A DNA stretch of 64,000 bases. Origin: Hyphomicrobiales bacterium (GTDB lineage Bacteria > Pseudomonadota > Alphaproteobacteria > Rhizobiales > Rhizobiaceae). The stretch is from positions 434,001 to 498,000 of the forward strand of contig UBUL01000019.1 of the NCBI GenBank assembly GCA_900468625.1. The letters run 5' to 3'. Of the stretch, positions 44,021 through 54,153 are shown in pieces (position 1 is the stretch's first letter; every line of letters starts with the position of its first letter). Below the pieces are notes generated by a model. It did not search any database and was not told the origin of the DNA. It was given only the letters and a program-made list of their open reading frames with translations. The translations under genes and the position numbers were made by a program.

Positions 44021-45210
44021 CGGGTGTTGCCCGTCCTCTCTGCCAAACAGGTGGTATCGTCTTCGCCGCGGTCACCGACGGAGACTCGGAAGGCCTCGGC
44101 CAGGAGATCGCGGACCGAAATGCTTTTGCCGTCCTTTTCGAATCGCTCGCGGTAGGCCTGCCAGTAATCGCCGTTGCCGCGCCAAAAAAGTTTGCGGTTG
44201 GAGGCATCGACATGTGCTTCGATCATGCGCGGTTCGAACATCCGGTTGGCCTCGCTGACGAGGTTTTCGAGGCCGGCGTTGAGCGCGGACTGCCTGGAAA
44301 TCAGCAGCCGAAGACGATCGGCAAGCTGCTCCGTCCGTTCGCGGCTGAACAGTGAAACGGACGTATGAGCCCGGCTGTCTTCAATTCCGAAGATGGAGGC
44401 TCCGTCATCGAGCGTTTGCTCCAAGGTCGAGACGAGCACTTCGAGCTGGCGCAGCGGATCGAACTGCAGCCCAAAACTCGTATCGTCCGCGCCTTGATCC
44501 GTATCATCGGCGGCACGCATATCGTTGGCCGGGACGATCGCTTTGGCAGTCTCGGCCGCCTCCGATCCAAAATTGCGGGCAACGGCGACGGAGACATGGG
44601 TTGCCGCGCCATGTTCCAGCTGGCTGCCGAGCTCGAAATCCGAGTTCCAGTCGTTCGGCAGCACCGGCTTGATGCCGTTGATATCGGGTGGCCCGTTCCA
44701 GCCGATATCGACGTTCCTGCTGGGCGACTTGCCCTTGTTCGACCATTGCGGCAGTGCTGCGATCCAGTCGTCGCCGCTGCGCTCGCCGAGTACGCCTGTT
44801 GCCGTGCTGCCGCCGGGCGCGATGTCGGCCAGGATTGACGAGATCGTCACGGTCTCGTCGCTGAGACGCAGGTCTGCCGCCGGGTCGTCGATATCGCGAT
44901 CGGCTTCCCCGGTGATGACGACGTTGAAGGCGATATTCCCGAATGCGATCCTGGACCTGTCCGCAAGCCTTGCCGTCTCGCCTTCTGGAATGATCGTCCC
45001 GTCCACACGGGTCCCGTTGGCGCTTTGGTCGCGCAGGAGGAAGCCGGCACGATCGCGTTCGATCACGCAATGAACCTTAGAGATCGACCGCTGCTGATCG
45101 GTAACCTGCCAGTCGCAATCCGGCGAGCGCCCGAGCGTGCGCTTGCCGCGCTCGAAAAACCATCCTTTGCTGGAACCTTCCCCTGATGTTTGCCGCAGTT
45201 CAAGCCGCAT
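44017..45210 (-). CDS. tagH: Type VI FHA-domain protein TagH (ImpI)
   Basis: The 397-residue protein has an N-terminal forkhead-associated domain (TLGRSPDCDW, SISKVHCVIERD and ANGTRVDG: the Gly-Arg-Ser, Ser-x-x-His and Asn-Gly-Thr phosphothreonine-binding elements at about 26-75). A long acidic linker and a C-terminal type VI FHA domain (LASEANRMFEPR-like, KLFWRGNGDYWQAYRERFEKD) follow. It probably binds phosphorylated TssL. ATG at 45210 overlaps the end of tssG by 11 bases; the longer upstream frame does not resemble the family. Confidence 0.92.
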   Translation of the reverse strand: MRLELRQTSGEGSSKGWFFERGKRTLGRSPDCDWQVTDQQRSISKVHCVIERDRAGFLLRDQSANGTRVDGTIIPEGETARLADRSRIAFGNIAFNVVITGEADRDIDDPAADLRLSDETVTISSILADIAPGGSTATGVLGERSGDDWIAALPQWSNKGKSPSRNVDIGWNGPPDINGIKPVLPNDWNSDFELGSQLEHGAATHVSVAVARNFGSEAAETAKAIVPANDMRAADDTDQGADDTSFGLQFDPLRQLEVLVSTLEQTLDDGASIFGIEDSRAHTSVSLFSRERTEQLADRLRLLISRQSALNAGLENLVSEANRMFEPRMIEAHVDASNRKLFWRGNGDYWQAYRERFEKDGKSISVRDLLAEAFRVSVGDRGEDDTTCLAERTGNTR

Positions 45211-46225
45211 GGAGGCCTCCCTGATCGGATTGGCGCTGCCCCTTGCGTGGTTCGGCGATGATGGCATCGCCACTGTCGCGATCCGCCGCGGCAACGCGTG
45301 CCCAGCTATTCCATCCGAGCCTCGGCGCATCGCCGCTTTCGCCGAGCTGGCAGAATGGGATATGTTCCTTCTTCAGGATCACCTGTATGTCGAAATCGAG
45401 CGACGGATCGACGTAGAGGCGCGTCAGTGCAAACAGCGCGTCTATATTGGCGCGGCCCGGCGAGAGAGACCGGTAGTCCTCATAACCGACAGGCCCGATG
45501 ACAACGCGGAAGCTGCCGCCGAAATCATGGATCGCCGCACCCGCCGTCGAATTGACGCCAAGCTGCACGCCCTGCGGCTGCCCCATGCGGCTGCGCTCGT
45601 TCTCGGGAATGGAAAGCCATCTGCCTTTGAACAATTCGATCGCGACCGGCAGGCCGCTGAACTCCTGCAGCATGGCCTGCAGGCTGACCGCATTGCGAGT
45701 CCGCGCCGCAAAGAAACCGGAAAACCGAAGGATCAGCTCGTCCTCGGGGCGAACCTGCTCCCTCAGCCGTGCCGTACCGAAACCCGTCAGCGAGAACAGC
45801 GTCTTGATGAAGGCATTGCCGTTCCTGTCAGGGCTCCATCGCAACAGCCGGGCAAGGCGATACTTCTCGCAGGCATCGACAAAAAGCTCGGCAAGGCGGC
45901 TCGTGAAGAGATCGAAAAAGCTTGAAAGTCCGTGCGCCCGATTGCGCTCCTCACGCATGACAAGCTCATTATAGCTTGGCGGCATGGCGCCAAGTGGCCC
46001 GAGCAGACCGGCCATGCTGGCCTTGATCGAACTCGCGACACCCTTCCTCTTGAAACCGCTGACAGCTAGGGGGGCGGGCAAAACGCCGACGGGTGAAGAC
46101 ACCGTCAAATGATCGCCAGCCGCGTGCTGGGCAACGCGAAATGCCGTCGACGGCTCGAAGCGACCGGGGTCGCGTTCGAGAAGCGCAGCAAGCATTTCGC
46201 TATCATTTGGCTGGAACTGATCCAT
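45200..46225 (-). CDS. tssG: Type VI baseplate protein TssG (ImpH)
   Basis: The 341-residue TssG shows the family's opening region (RFEPSTAFRVAQHA), the GLLGPLGAMPPSYNELVMREER signature near residue 95 and FYSIRxRLF-type helix (FDLFTSRLAELFVDACEK). The later segment FVVIGPV-like (FRVVIGPVGYEDYRSLSPG) is also typical. TssG and TssF form the baseplate wedge with TssE. It lies 20 bases after tssF and overlaps tagH. Confidence 0.94.
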   Translation of the reverse strand: MDQFQPNDSEMLAALLERDPGRFEPSTAFRVAQHAAGDHLTVSSPVGVLPAPLAVSGFKRKGVASSIKASMAGLLGPLGAMPPSYNELVMREERNRAHGLSSFFDLFTSRLAELFVDACEKYRLARLLRWSPDRNGNAFIKTLFSLTGFGTARLREQVRPEDELILRFSGFFAARTRNAVSLQAMLQEFSGLPVAIELFKGRWLSIPENERSRMGQPQGVQLGVNSTAGAAIHDFGGSFRVVIGPVGYEDYRSLSPGRANIDALFALTRLYVDPSLDFDIQVILKKEHIPFCQLGESGDAPRLGWNSWARVAAADRDSGDAIIAEPRKGQRQSDQGGLHAA

Positions 46226-46245
46226 CGGTTTCGATCACCCCTTCG

Positions 46246-48027
46246 TCACAATAGCGGCCGTTCGGCGGCGCGGGCCGGCCAGACGGCGATAGGCTTCGAT
46301 TGCCCCTTCATGGAGATGGAGAGGCGGGTGAAACTGTTGATCGAGGTGTAAAGTCCGAAGAACCGGTCGAGGACGCTGCCGAAGAGATAGGCGGAAGGCC
46401 GGTCGATGGCGGCCGGATCAAATTCTAGCAAGATATCCGTGCCTGTCACCATCCCGCCACCGCCGAGCCGTGTCATCGAGCTTTTGGCGTTAACCCGCAC
46501 GATAGCATCGGCAAGCTGCTGGGTTTCGCGGCTGTCTCGAAAGGCGTAAAGCGCAAGAATGTCTTTGAGCGCGGCTCCATCATTGTCGAAAAGGGAGAGG
46601 TGATTGAGCTGAAGATGCGAAATGAGCCGCCAGTTGCGCCCCTGCTGCTCGTTCATTCGCACGGACGGAGTAGGGGCCATCAACGCTTCGACCGAGCCGA
46701 CGGCCTCGCTGCCCGAGGCCAGCTGCAAATAGGGGTGACCGCCGCCAAAGGGCAGCTGTTCCGGCAATTCCCGATTGAGGCACAGCGCGTCGATGCTGGC
46801 GATCTTGTCGATGGAACCGCTTGCCCGGCGGGCGCGATCGACGAAGGTGATTTCCATATCGCAGGTGCGGTCGTCGGCATCGAAACGGCGCGCGGATTGC
46901 CAAAAGAGCGTGGAGGCTGCGCCCTTCAGGCTGCGGCCGAAGAAGGGCTGGCACAGCTCCTCGTCTCCCGTCCGGTCCGACACAAGCACGTTTTCGATCG
47001 CATAGATCTCGCGCGTCTTCTGCCGTCTGGCGTCCGGCAGCACGCGATACTCCGTGCGCGTGCCGTCGAGCGCGATCGGTTCGCAGTTCTGGCGAAACAG
47101 GTTGACGATCGGGGTGGCATTCAGGACGAAATCGCGGGGCGACATGGTTCGCTCCAACTTGGCATTGGTCTCGTCGAGATAGATGAAGATTTCCAGCGTC
47201 TCGCCACGCCATGCCTTCAGGCCGGCAATATCGATGAAGAGGAATTTCTGCGGCAAGGCGAAGAATTCCGTCAGCAGGCGATAACCGGTGAAGCTTGAGC
47301 TGGGATAGGGCAGGAGCGCCTCGTCCGGCTCGAAACCGACCGCACGCAGCGCCGTGTTCGGCAGCATGATCGGGGCGCGATCGTCGGCATGATGGGCAAG
47401 CGCGATGCCGAGCGTATGATTGACAAGCAGTTCGTGAATGGCGACGGCCTGCTGCCAGGAGGAGGCGATATGAAGCCGTAGCCGATCGAGGCCGATCTCG
47501 CCGAACGGCTTGTTGGTATCGCGTGCCCGGATCGACAGGCGCAGACAACCGGCCGCACCCGCATGAGGCGATGGCGGCGCACTGATCGGATGGCCGCTGA
47601 GAGACGCCGAAACGATCTCGATCGGCGCGACCTGCGTATCCTGCGTGGTACGGAAGCGGCAGCTCTCGCCGCCGATCGGCTCTGCGAAGATTTCCGTATG
47701 ACGCGGCACTGTCTGGACGGATGCCAAAGTGCTGCTTGGCGCAAAGCGCACGATGCTCATCGAGGGCAGCGGTGCGAGATAGTGCGGATAGAGCGTTTCC
47801 AAGAGCCCATCCGTCAGTTCCGGAAATTCGTCATCGAGCTTCTGGCGCACGCGGGCGGCCGAATAGGCAAAGCTCTGGATCAGCCGCTCGACATGCGGAT
47901 CGTCGGCAACCTCGCCGGTGACGCGCAGACGGCCGGCAATCTTCGGGAAGGCGTCGGCAAAACGCGCCGCCCTGCGGCGGATGGCCGCCAGCTCGTCGTT
48001 ATAGCGCTGCAGGAAGCCGTCAGCCAT
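46246..48027 (-). CDS. tssF: Type VI baseplate protein TssF (ImpG)
   Basis: The 593-residue TssF starts MADGFLQRYNDELAAIRRRA, followed by FADAFPKIAGRLRVTGEVADDPHVERLIQSFAYSAARVRQKLDDEFPELTDGLLETLYPHYLAPLPS, the family's most conserved region. It is the largest wedge component, forming a TssF2-TssG unit. ATG at 48027 overlaps the tssE stop by 8 bases, indicating coupling; the frame stays open upstream but runs inside tssE and looks unlike protein. Confidence 0.95.
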   Translation of the reverse strand: MADGFLQRYNDELAAIRRRAARFADAFPKIAGRLRVTGEVADDPHVERLIQSFAYSAARVRQKLDDEFPELTDGLLETLYPHYLAPLPSMSIVRFAPSSTLASVQTVPRHTEIFAEPIGGESCRFRTTQDTQVAPIEIVSASLSGHPISAPPSPHAGAAGCLRLSIRARDTNKPFGEIGLDRLRLHIASSWQQAVAIHELLVNHTLGIALAHHADDRAPIMLPNTALRAVGFEPDEALLPYPSSSFTGYRLLTEFFALPQKFLFIDIAGLKAWRGETLEIFIYLDETNAKLERTMSPRDFVLNATPIVNLFRQNCEPIALDGTRTEYRVLPDARRQKTREIYAIENVLVSDRTGDEELCQPFFGRSLKGAASTLFWQSARRFDADDRTCDMEITFVDRARRASGSIDKIASIDALCLNRELPEQLPFGGGHPYLQLASGSEAVGSVEALMAPTPSVRMNEQQGRNWRLISHLQLNHLSLFDNDGAALKDILALYAFRDSRETQQLADAIVRVNAKSSMTRLGGGGMVTGTDILLEFDPAAIDRPSAYLFGSVLDRFFGLYTSINSFTRLSISMKGQSKPIAVWPARAAERPLL

Positions 48028-48529
48028 TGTTGGCCTCCACCAGGAAGCGTTGGGTAGCCGGATCGATCGTCGATTCAAAGCTGATCGGCGGCATGCCCTC
48101 ATGCACGCGGAAGGTCGCGTGGATGCGCAGCCGCAAGGCACGTTCGCCGTTGCCGCGGCTCTTGAGGATGCTCACCCGCACATCGGAAAGCCGTGTTTCG
48201 AATAGCGCTATGCGCCGCTCGATCAGCCGCGCGAGCCGAGATTTGGCTTCATCCGTGACAAGATTTGCCGACACCATTCCATCGACACCGAAAGATACCA
48301 GCGCATCGCCCAATTCATTGTAGATCGACGGGGGCGCAGTGGGGCGGCGGCGCGTATTGAGCAGCGCCTCAAGGTCGCGGCGAATGCATTCGCGCAGTTC
48401 GCGCAGCTGCTCGGCCTGTGTCAGCGGCGGATCCTGCAGACGATCGGGATTGTCGTCGATCAGCCGATCGATGATCGATCTGGCAACGATCCTTTCCCGC
48501 GGTCTGTAACGTTCCAGCGGATCAGCCAT
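48020..48529 (-). CDS. tssE: Type VI baseplate protein TssE (ImpF, gp25-like)
   Basis: The 169-residue protein has a gp25-like fold: an N-terminal basic start (PLERYRPRERIVARSIIDRL), RECIRRDLEALLNTRRR, NELGDALVSFGVDG and the C-terminal LRLRIHATFRVHEGMPPISFESTID. It is the homologue of phage T4 gp25 that nucleates sheath assembly. It overlaps tagJ and tssF by 8 bases each. Confidence 0.94.
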   Translation of the reverse strand: MADPLERYRPRERIVARSIIDRLIDDNPDRLQDPPLTQAEQLRELRECIRRDLEALLNTRRRPTAPPSIYNELGDALVSFGVDGMVSANLVTDEAKSRLARLIERRIALFETRLSDVRVSILKSRGNGERALRLRIHATFRVHEGMPPISFESTIDPATQRFLVEANNG

Positions 48530-49343
48530 GGGCGGAGCGCCTCGTCTCGTTTGAGCTTGATGCCACCTCGAGCGATTTCAGGTCGTGGAAGGAAACCAGA
48601 TCGTCACCCGCCAGGAAGCACTTCTGACCGCGGCCGGTCGTAATACCCGTAGGTTCCTCCACCCATTCGGTTTCGCGCCCGAGCAAGAGTTCGGCAGCCG
48701 TCGTGCCGTGATAGATCGCAGGCAGAAGCACCGGCGCGCTTGCGCCGTCTACCAATTTGAGTTCGGCTCTGCGAAAGGCGAGGTCGCGTGGACGCGCGAT
48801 CGGCTCGACGCGCAGGGCGGCGATCCGGGAAAAGTCGATCCACAGATAGGCGCCGCCGGTCATGATGACCTCGAGAGCATGCGGGATGCGATCATCGAGA
48901 TCACGAAAATCCGAAACGAGCCTACCGTTCCACATCATCGATCGTTCGCCTCTGATCTTCTCAAGAAACTGAAGCGCGGCGGCCGTATCGGACCGGTCGC
49001 GATGGGCGATCGCCAGCTTCATCGCTGCCTGGTCGAGAGCCGTCGGGCCGTTCGGAAAGTCCGGGGTGGCTGCTTCGTCGAACCAGGCGGAGCGTGCTGC
49101 CATTGCTCGCAATTGATTGCGCAGCATGGCAAAGCCCATCACGTCTTCCGGCGCGAATGTCGTCGCAAGGTTGCATTGCGCGTCGGCGCGTGCGTAATCG
49201 CCGGCAAGAATCAGAAGATCGATCAGAATATGTCTTCCGTCCCTGTCCGTCGGTTGAGCTTTGACATGCGCTTTTGCCTGCTCGATCGCGTCATAGAGTG
49301 TGTTTTCGCTGAGAGCTTCGGCGATCTTGGCGGAGAGCGTCAT
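48522..49343 (-). CDS. tagJ: Type VI accessory protein TagJ (ImpE)
   Basis: The 273-residue protein of the ImpE/TagJ family has an N-terminal tetratricopeptide-like helical part (LYDAIEQAKAHVKAQPTDRDGRHILIDLLILAGDYARADAQCNLA) and a C-terminal domain with LVDGASAPVLLPAIYHGTTAAELLLGRETEW. TagJ binds the N-terminal helix of some TssB proteins and accompanies ClpV in sheath turnover. It is typical of rhizobial imp loci. It overlaps tssC2 by 4 bases and tssE by 8. Confidence 0.93.
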   Translation of the reverse strand: MTLSAKIAEALSENTLYDAIEQAKAHVKAQPTDRDGRHILIDLLILAGDYARADAQCNLATTFAPEDVMGFAMLRNQLRAMAARSAWFDEAATPDFPNGPTALDQAAMKLAIAHRDRSDTAAALQFLEKIRGERSMMWNGRLVSDFRDLDDRIPHALEVIMTGGAYLWIDFSRIAALRVEPIARPRDLAFRRAELKLVDGASAPVLLPAIYHGTTAAELLLGRETEWVEEPTGITTGRGQKCFLAGDDLVSFHDLKSLEVASSSNETRRSAHG

Positions 49344-50743
49344 GCAGACATCCTTTGCTGCGTGTTCGCGGAGCGGGCAAACGCTTGCGTCGCATTCGCA
49401 GTCTCCGCGATGAGATGAAAACTCGTCGACACGTCGTCGAGCTGAAAATGCGGCTGCAGCCGCACCGTGCAGGCGAACATGCCGGGCTTGCCCGGAATTT
49501 CGTTAACGCTGATGCCGGCCGAGCGCAGGGGAAAACGCGTGCGCAGCGATAGGTCGGCGTCGTCATTGCCGAGCGTGTAGGTCGATAGCCAATCGTTCAG
49601 CTTGCGTTCGATCGAAGCGCTATCGGCCAGTTTGCCGATGTCGTCACGCATGATGACCTTGAGGTAGTGCGAGAAGCGCGAGGCGCAGAGCACATATTGC
49701 AGCATCGCGGCAATGCGGGCGTTCTGGCGCGCATGCTCGCTCGAATAATGCGGCGGCGCGTGCAGCGACTGGTTCGAATTGAAGATCGCTGAAGAGGAGA
49801 GGTAAGTGGTCGCCACAGGCACGATGCCCAGCTCGCACAGCTGCTGCTCCTGTCCGCTCGTCAGGCGTATCTGGACGGGAGCCTGCTGCGAAAGGCCGTT
49901 GCTTTCGATGCCGAGATCATAGGGGGCGAGCTCCTCCGCACTCAGCATGCCGCCGTCAATGGCATCCTGCGTCACACCGCGAATATCCGCAAACCAGCCG
50001 GTTTCGATAAAATTGCGGAGGACGATCATCGCGAAAGCGAAGGCGCCATTGCCCCAAAGCAAGGTGCTGCCGTCGGCTGCGATGTGTTCGCGGAACGGAA
50101 ACTGATCGTCGCGCTCACGCAAAAACGCCTCATAGGGCGCGCGCATCAGGATTCGCGGGGCGACCAGTCCGAGGAAGCGGGAATCCTCACGTGCGCGAAG
50201 TCCGTTCCAGCGGATGCGGGTGGGATCGTAAGCGAGCCAGGAAAAATCCTGAACGCGGTTGAGCTCGTCGAAATCCTGCAGGCCGATTGCCTGCGGCGCG
50301 GCGGCGGCGACGAACGGGCAGAAGGCGGCAGCCGCAGCCATGCCGATCTGGGTCAGTGCTCCCACAGTATCGCCGCCGGCCGGGTCCTGCGGCGATAGCT
50401 CGTAGTCGCCGATCAACAGGCCGAATGGCTCCCCACCGGGCATGCCGAACTCGCGGCTGTAGACCAGGTCGAAGAGATGGCTCTGATCGAATTCCGTCGT
50501 TCTCTCGAGATGGCGCGTCAGCTGAGGCCAACTGACGCTGAGGATCTTGACCTTCACCTCGTCCGATCGGCCGGTGTGGCGCATGAGCATCGCAAGCCCG
50601 CGCCACCGCGCTTCCATTGCCTGGAACTCGGGGTGATGCAGGATGGCGTTGACCTGGCGGTTGAGCGCATCGTCGATCATGGCGATCACGCGATGCACCT
50701 GACGCGGCCAGGCAGCTCTCGGTTGCGTCGTTGTCGCGGTCAT
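49340..50743 (-). CDS. tssC2: Second TssC-like sheath protein (ImpD, TssC40-type)
   Basis: The 467-residue paralogue of TssC lacks the first ~45 residues of the true TssC; similarity starts at INRQVNAILHHPEFQAMEARWRGL. It keeps the GGEPFGLLIGDYEL loop, DSRFLGLVAPRILMRAPYE and SRFSHYLKVIMRDDIGK. Imp loci of Rhizobium and the Agrobacterium TssC40 gene have the same second copy. Its place in the sheath or baseplate is unclear. It starts 47 bases after tssC. Confidence 0.92.
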   Translation of the reverse strand: MTATTTQPRAAWPRQVHRVIAMIDDALNRQVNAILHHPEFQAMEARWRGLAMLMRHTGRSDEVKVKILSVSWPQLTRHLERTTEFDQSHLFDLVYSREFGMPGGEPFGLLIGDYELSPQDPAGGDTVGALTQIGMAAAAAFCPFVAAAAPQAIGLQDFDELNRVQDFSWLAYDPTRIRWNGLRAREDSRFLGLVAPRILMRAPYEAFLRERDDQFPFREHIAADGSTLLWGNGAFAFAMIVLRNFIETGWFADIRGVTQDAIDGGMLSAEELAPYDLGIESNGLSQQAPVQIRLTSGQEQQLCELGIVPVATTYLSSSAIFNSNQSLHAPPHYSSEHARQNARIAAMLQYVLCASRFSHYLKVIMRDDIGKLADSASIERKLNDWLSTYTLGNDDADLSLRTRFPLRSAGISVNEIPGKPGMFACTVRLQPHFQLDDVSTSFHLIAETANATQAFARSANTQQRMSA

Positions 50744-50790
50744 GGCGCTTGCTGAAGGCGCGCGGCGAGACGATCGCCGCGCCGCCTCTC

Positions 50791-52269
50791 CTAGTTCTTG
50801 CTCGGAATGCGGGCGACCATGCGGAGCGAGGTGGTCAGCTCTTCCATCTGCAGCCAGGGGCGCATCCAGGCGACAGCATTGTAAGAGCCCGGCTTGCCCG
50901 GCACTTCCTGCACGGTCACCTTCGCATCGCGCAACGGATATTTGGCACGGGATTCCTCGCCGGCGTCGTCATTGGCGTTGACGTAGTTGGCGATCCAGCG
51001 GTTGAGCCAGTTCTCGCAGTCCTGCGCCTCCATGAAGGAGCCGATCTTGTCGCGGCCCATGACCTTCAGATAATGCGCGAAGCGCGAGGTGGCCATCATA
51101 TAGGGCAGGCGCGCGGAAACGGCGGCATTGGCCGTTGCCTCCGGCTTGTCGTAGACCTTCGCCTTATGTGTCGTCTGGGCGCCGAAGAACACGGCATAAT
51201 CGGTGTTCTTGTAATGGCAGAGCGGCAGGAAGCCCAGTTTGCCGAGCTCGGCGTCGCGACGGTCGGTAATGCCGACTTCGGTCGGGCATTTGAGATCGAG
51301 GTCGCCATCGTCGCTGGAGAAGATATGCATCGGCAGGTTTTCGACCTTGCCGCCGTTTTCCGCGCCACGAATGGCCGTGCACCAGCCGCTTTGGGCAAAG
51401 GCGTCCGTCAGCCGCGCTCCCATCACATAGGATGCGTTCATCCAGCAATAGGAATTGTGATCGAGTTCGCCGGTTTTCGAATGCTCGGTCTCGTCAAAGG
51501 CGAAGTCATCGATCGGATTGGTCTTCGGACCATAAGGCATGCGGGCAAGCACGCGGGGAAGGGCAAGCGTGACGAAACGCGAATCCTCGCTATCGCGCAG
51601 GCTGCGCCATTTTGCATATTCGACCGTCTCGAAGATCTTTTCCAGATCGCGCGGACGGGCAAGCTCACGGTAATCGTCAAAGCCGAACATGCGCGGGCTT
51701 GCGGCCGAAATGAATGGCGCAAAGGCGGCCGCTGCAATCGAGGAAATCCCCTGCAGCGTCTGGACGTCATCGAAGGAATTGTCGAATTCATAGTCGCCGA
51801 TCAGAGCGCCCATGGGCTCACCGCCCGGCGTGCCGAACTCGTCTTCGTAGATCGACTTGAACAGCCGCGACTGGTCGAATTCCACGGCCTTTGCCAGATC
51901 CTTGGAAACATCACGCTTCGATGCGTTCAGCACGCGGATCTTCAGGTTGACGCTGGTCTCGCTGTTCTTGACCAGATATTGCAGGCCGCGCCAGCTGCCT
52001 TCGAGCTTGGTGAATTCAGGCGACTGCATGATCGCGGCAAGCTGCCGGGAGATTTTCCGGTCGAGCTCGGCAATTGCGTTGTTGAGCGTGACCGTCAGGT
52101 TGCGATCATAGGTAACGGTGCCCTTGAGAGCCTGGTCGGTCAGGGTACGAAGCAGATCCTGGGCACGGTCCGGTTCGGTCTGGCGAGTTGCGGCCACGAT
52201 CTGCGACAGCAGATTTTCCTCCGGCGCGAACTCGGCCTCTTTCGTCTTAAGTTGGCTTTCAGCGCTCAT
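50791..52269 (-). CDS. tssC: Type VI contractile sheath large subunit TssC (ImpC)
   Basis: The 492-residue large sheath protein (TssC/VipB) has the expected [35 protein letters not shown] region, [49 protein letters not shown] and [18 protein letters not shown]. With TssB it forms the contractile tube-surrounding sheath. It lies 112 bases after tssB and 47 before the paralogue. Confidence 0.96.
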   Translation of the reverse strand: MSAESQLKTKEAEFAPEENLLSQIVAATRQTEPDRAQDLLRTLTDQALKGTVTYDRNLTVTLNNAIAELDRKISRQLAAIMQSPEFTKLEGSWRGLQYLVKNSETSVNLKIRVLNASKRDVSKDLAKAVEFDQSRLFKSIYEDEFGTPGGEPMGALIGDYEFDNSFDDVQTLQGISSIAAAAFAPFISAASPRMFGFDDYRELARPRDLEKIFETVEYAKWRSLRDSEDSRFVTLALPRVLARMPYGPKTNPIDDFAFDETEHSKTGELDHNSYCWMNASYVMGARLTDAFAQSGWCTAIRGAENGGKVENLPMHIFSSDDGDLDLKCPTEVGITDRRDAELGKLGFLPLCHYKNTDYAVFFGAQTTHKAKVYDKPEATANAAVSARLPYMMATSRFAHYLKVMGRDKIGSFMEAQDCENWLNRWIANYVNANDDAGEESRAKYPLRDAKVTVQEVPGKPGSYNAVAWMRPWLQMEELTTSLRMVARIPSKN

Positions 52270-52381
52270 TTTTCGATCCTTGCGGAATATGCGGGCGATA
52301 TTGGCAGAGCCATGAGACCCGCCGCTATCGGCCGCTTGAAACAGGATTGGACGACCGGCCGTTGCCGATCGCCGGCGACGA

Positions 52382-52894
52382 TCAGCTTGCGGCGGGCTTT
52401 TCGCCCAATCCGAGCTCGGCCATCAGCTTCGAGAGGTCTGTCTTGTTCTGCAGGACATCCTCGAGCAAGCGCTCCAGCTCTTCCGAGCGGTCTGCCTTGC
52501 TCATGAGATCGCGAAGCTGATTGCGGGCGTCAAGCAGCGCCTTCAAGGCTGGCACCTGACTGACGACGGAGCCGGGCTCGAAATCCTGCATGCTTTCGAA
52601 TTTCAGCGAGACGGGAAGCTGTGAGCCGTCGCCCTCGAGCATATTCTCGACCGAAATGTTCAGGCCTGGCGTCATGCGGCGCATCACGTCGTCGAAATTG
52701 TCGCGATCGATCTGAACGAATTTGCGCTCACCAAACGGCTTCAGCGGTTGGGTCGGATTGCCGGAGAAGTCGCCGAGCACGCCGACGACAAAGGGCAATT
52801 CCTTGACGACCATGGCGCCTTCGGTTTCCACCTCGTATTTGATGTGGACCCGCGGCTTGCGCACTCGCTCCAGTTTTTCGTGAACACTCGCCAT
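52382..52894 (-). CDS. tssB: Type VI contractile sheath small subunit TssB (ImpB)
   Basis: The 170-residue small sheath protein (TssB/VipA) starts [27 protein letters not shown], then [30 protein letters not shown], and a C-terminal helix with [19 protein letters not shown]. The opening and the VLGDFSG motif are diagnostic. GAGAAG lies before the ATG. There is a 104-base gap from tssA. Confidence 0.95.
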   Translation of the reverse strand: MASVHEKLERVRKPRVHIKYEVETEGAMVVKELPFVVGVLGDFSGNPTQPLKPFGERKFVQIDRDNFDDVMRRMTPGLNISVENMLEGDGSQLPVSLKFESMQDFEPGSVVSQVPALKALLDARNQLRDLMSKADRSEELERLLEDVLQNKTDLSKLMAELGLGEKPAAS

Positions 52895-52998
52895 AAAACT
52901 TCTCCTTCAATGCCAGCGGCAAATTCGCTGTTCAAATGTGGCGCAACTCGACTTTGGAAAGGGTGGGTTGCAAAAACTTCGGATGCCGGTTGTATCTT

Positions 52999-54153
52999 TC
53001 ACCCATTCTTGTTCGATTTCAGCTGAATGCCCGCCGCCGTCAGCACGGCATTGCGAGCCTGCTGTTCGGGCAGCAGTTCAGCCAACAGTTCGGAAAAGTC
53101 CATGCGACCGCGCCTGACCAGCGTCTCGATTGACATCGAGATCGGGGAATGCGGTTCCGTGCGGCGAAAGTAGCGTGCGACGGCAAGCAGCAGCTCGAAC
53201 GCCTCTTCGCGTGAGCTGATCTGCTCGGCGTTCAAGGGCCGCGAGCGGCCCTGCGCCGGCTCGCCGGCACCTTCCTGCGGCGGCCCGGGCTGGACCTCGG
53301 TTTGCGAAGATTCGATGCCGGCGAGGGAGCGAAGGGCCAACGCCGCTTCTTGCAGGACGTTGCGCGTATTGGAACTCGGCGGCGCCATCTGGCCGCAGCG
53401 CTCGTTCAGAATGGATACCAGCCGGTCGAAGGCGGCAATGCAGCCATCGACCATACCGAGATGTGAGATCATCGCGGCCGGGCCGGCCTGAATGGCCGCC
53501 TGGCTCAATTCCCCGCGCCGCTTGACCTCATTCGGGCGCTGCGACAGCTGGAAATCCCACAGGGAAAACTGGCCGAATTTCATGCCGGGAATAAGCGGCG
53601 ACAGTCTGACAGCCTGAATGATGGTTCCTTCTCCGCCGATCCCATTGAGACCGGAAAGCGGGGCAAGGCGCTCTTCGAGATCGTCCGCTCCGATCGAATG
53701 AAATTTCTCCCAATGCTTGTCTAAAAGCGACGCGATTCCCTGGTAGACATCCCTCAACCCCTCGAATCCGCGCAGACGTAATTCCGCCTCGGCCAGCCAT
53801 GCCAATACTTCGAGATCCTTGCTTTTGGAAGAAGTAATTTGCAATCCGAGATTGCTAACATCTGTCCAAAGAGGGGAAAGACTAATATTCTCACCTGGTG
53901 ATATACCTCGCTCTGCCGCGCGAGCCTGGTTTCTTGCATCCTTTATTCTATAGTATATTTCACGCATAGAAGTATTGTTGCGGATATTTTCTCCGCAAGG
54001 CGCGCCTTCTTCAAATGGATTTTCTATGTCGCGAACGCTGATCAGTGGATTAACTCCATATTGCGAGCTACATCGTTTAAGGTCGTGATAGTTAGATCGA
54101 TATATTCCTTTGTCAACCATGTCTATTCTGTAAAGGATTTGTGACGATTCCAT
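52999..54153 (-). CDS. tssA: Type VI protein TssA (ImpA)
   Basis: The protein of about 384 residues has an N-terminal ImpA_N domain (ENPFEEGAPCGENIR, YYRIKDARNQARAAERG, SPLWTDVSNLGLQI, LAWLAEAELRLRGFEGLRDVYQG) and a C-terminal helical region (SREEAFELLLAVARYFRRTEPHSPIS, then RGRMDFSELLAELLPE). TssA organises baseplate priming and tail extension. It is the first gene of the leftward unit. The 5' third (about 53780-54153) is much more AT-rich than the rest. ATG at 54153 is the most likely start; 54201 and 54120 are alternatives. Confidence 0.88.
   Translation of the reverse strand: MESSQILYRIDMVDKGIYRSNYHDLKRCSSQYGVNPLISVRDIENPFEEGAPCGENIRNNTSMREIYYRIKDARNQARAAERGISPGENISLSPLWTDVSNLGLQITSSKSKDLEVLAWLAEAELRLRGFEGLRDVYQGIASLLDKHWEKFHSIGADDLEERLAPLSGLNGIGGEGTIIQAVRLSPLIPGMKFGQFSLWDFQLSQRPNEVKRRGELSQAAIQAGPAAMISHLGMVDGCIAAFDRLVSILNERCGQMAPPSSNTRNVLQEAALALRSLAGIESSQTEVQPGPPQEGAGEPAQGRSRPLNAEQISSREEAFELLLAVARYFRRTEPHSPISMSIETLVRRGRMDFSELLAELLPEQQARNAVLTAAGIQLKSNKNG

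Noticed and set aside
50731-52506. 591-codon plus-strand frame opposite tssC
   Set aside because: tssC on the other strand is full length with family motifs; the antisense frame has no family features or ribosome site.
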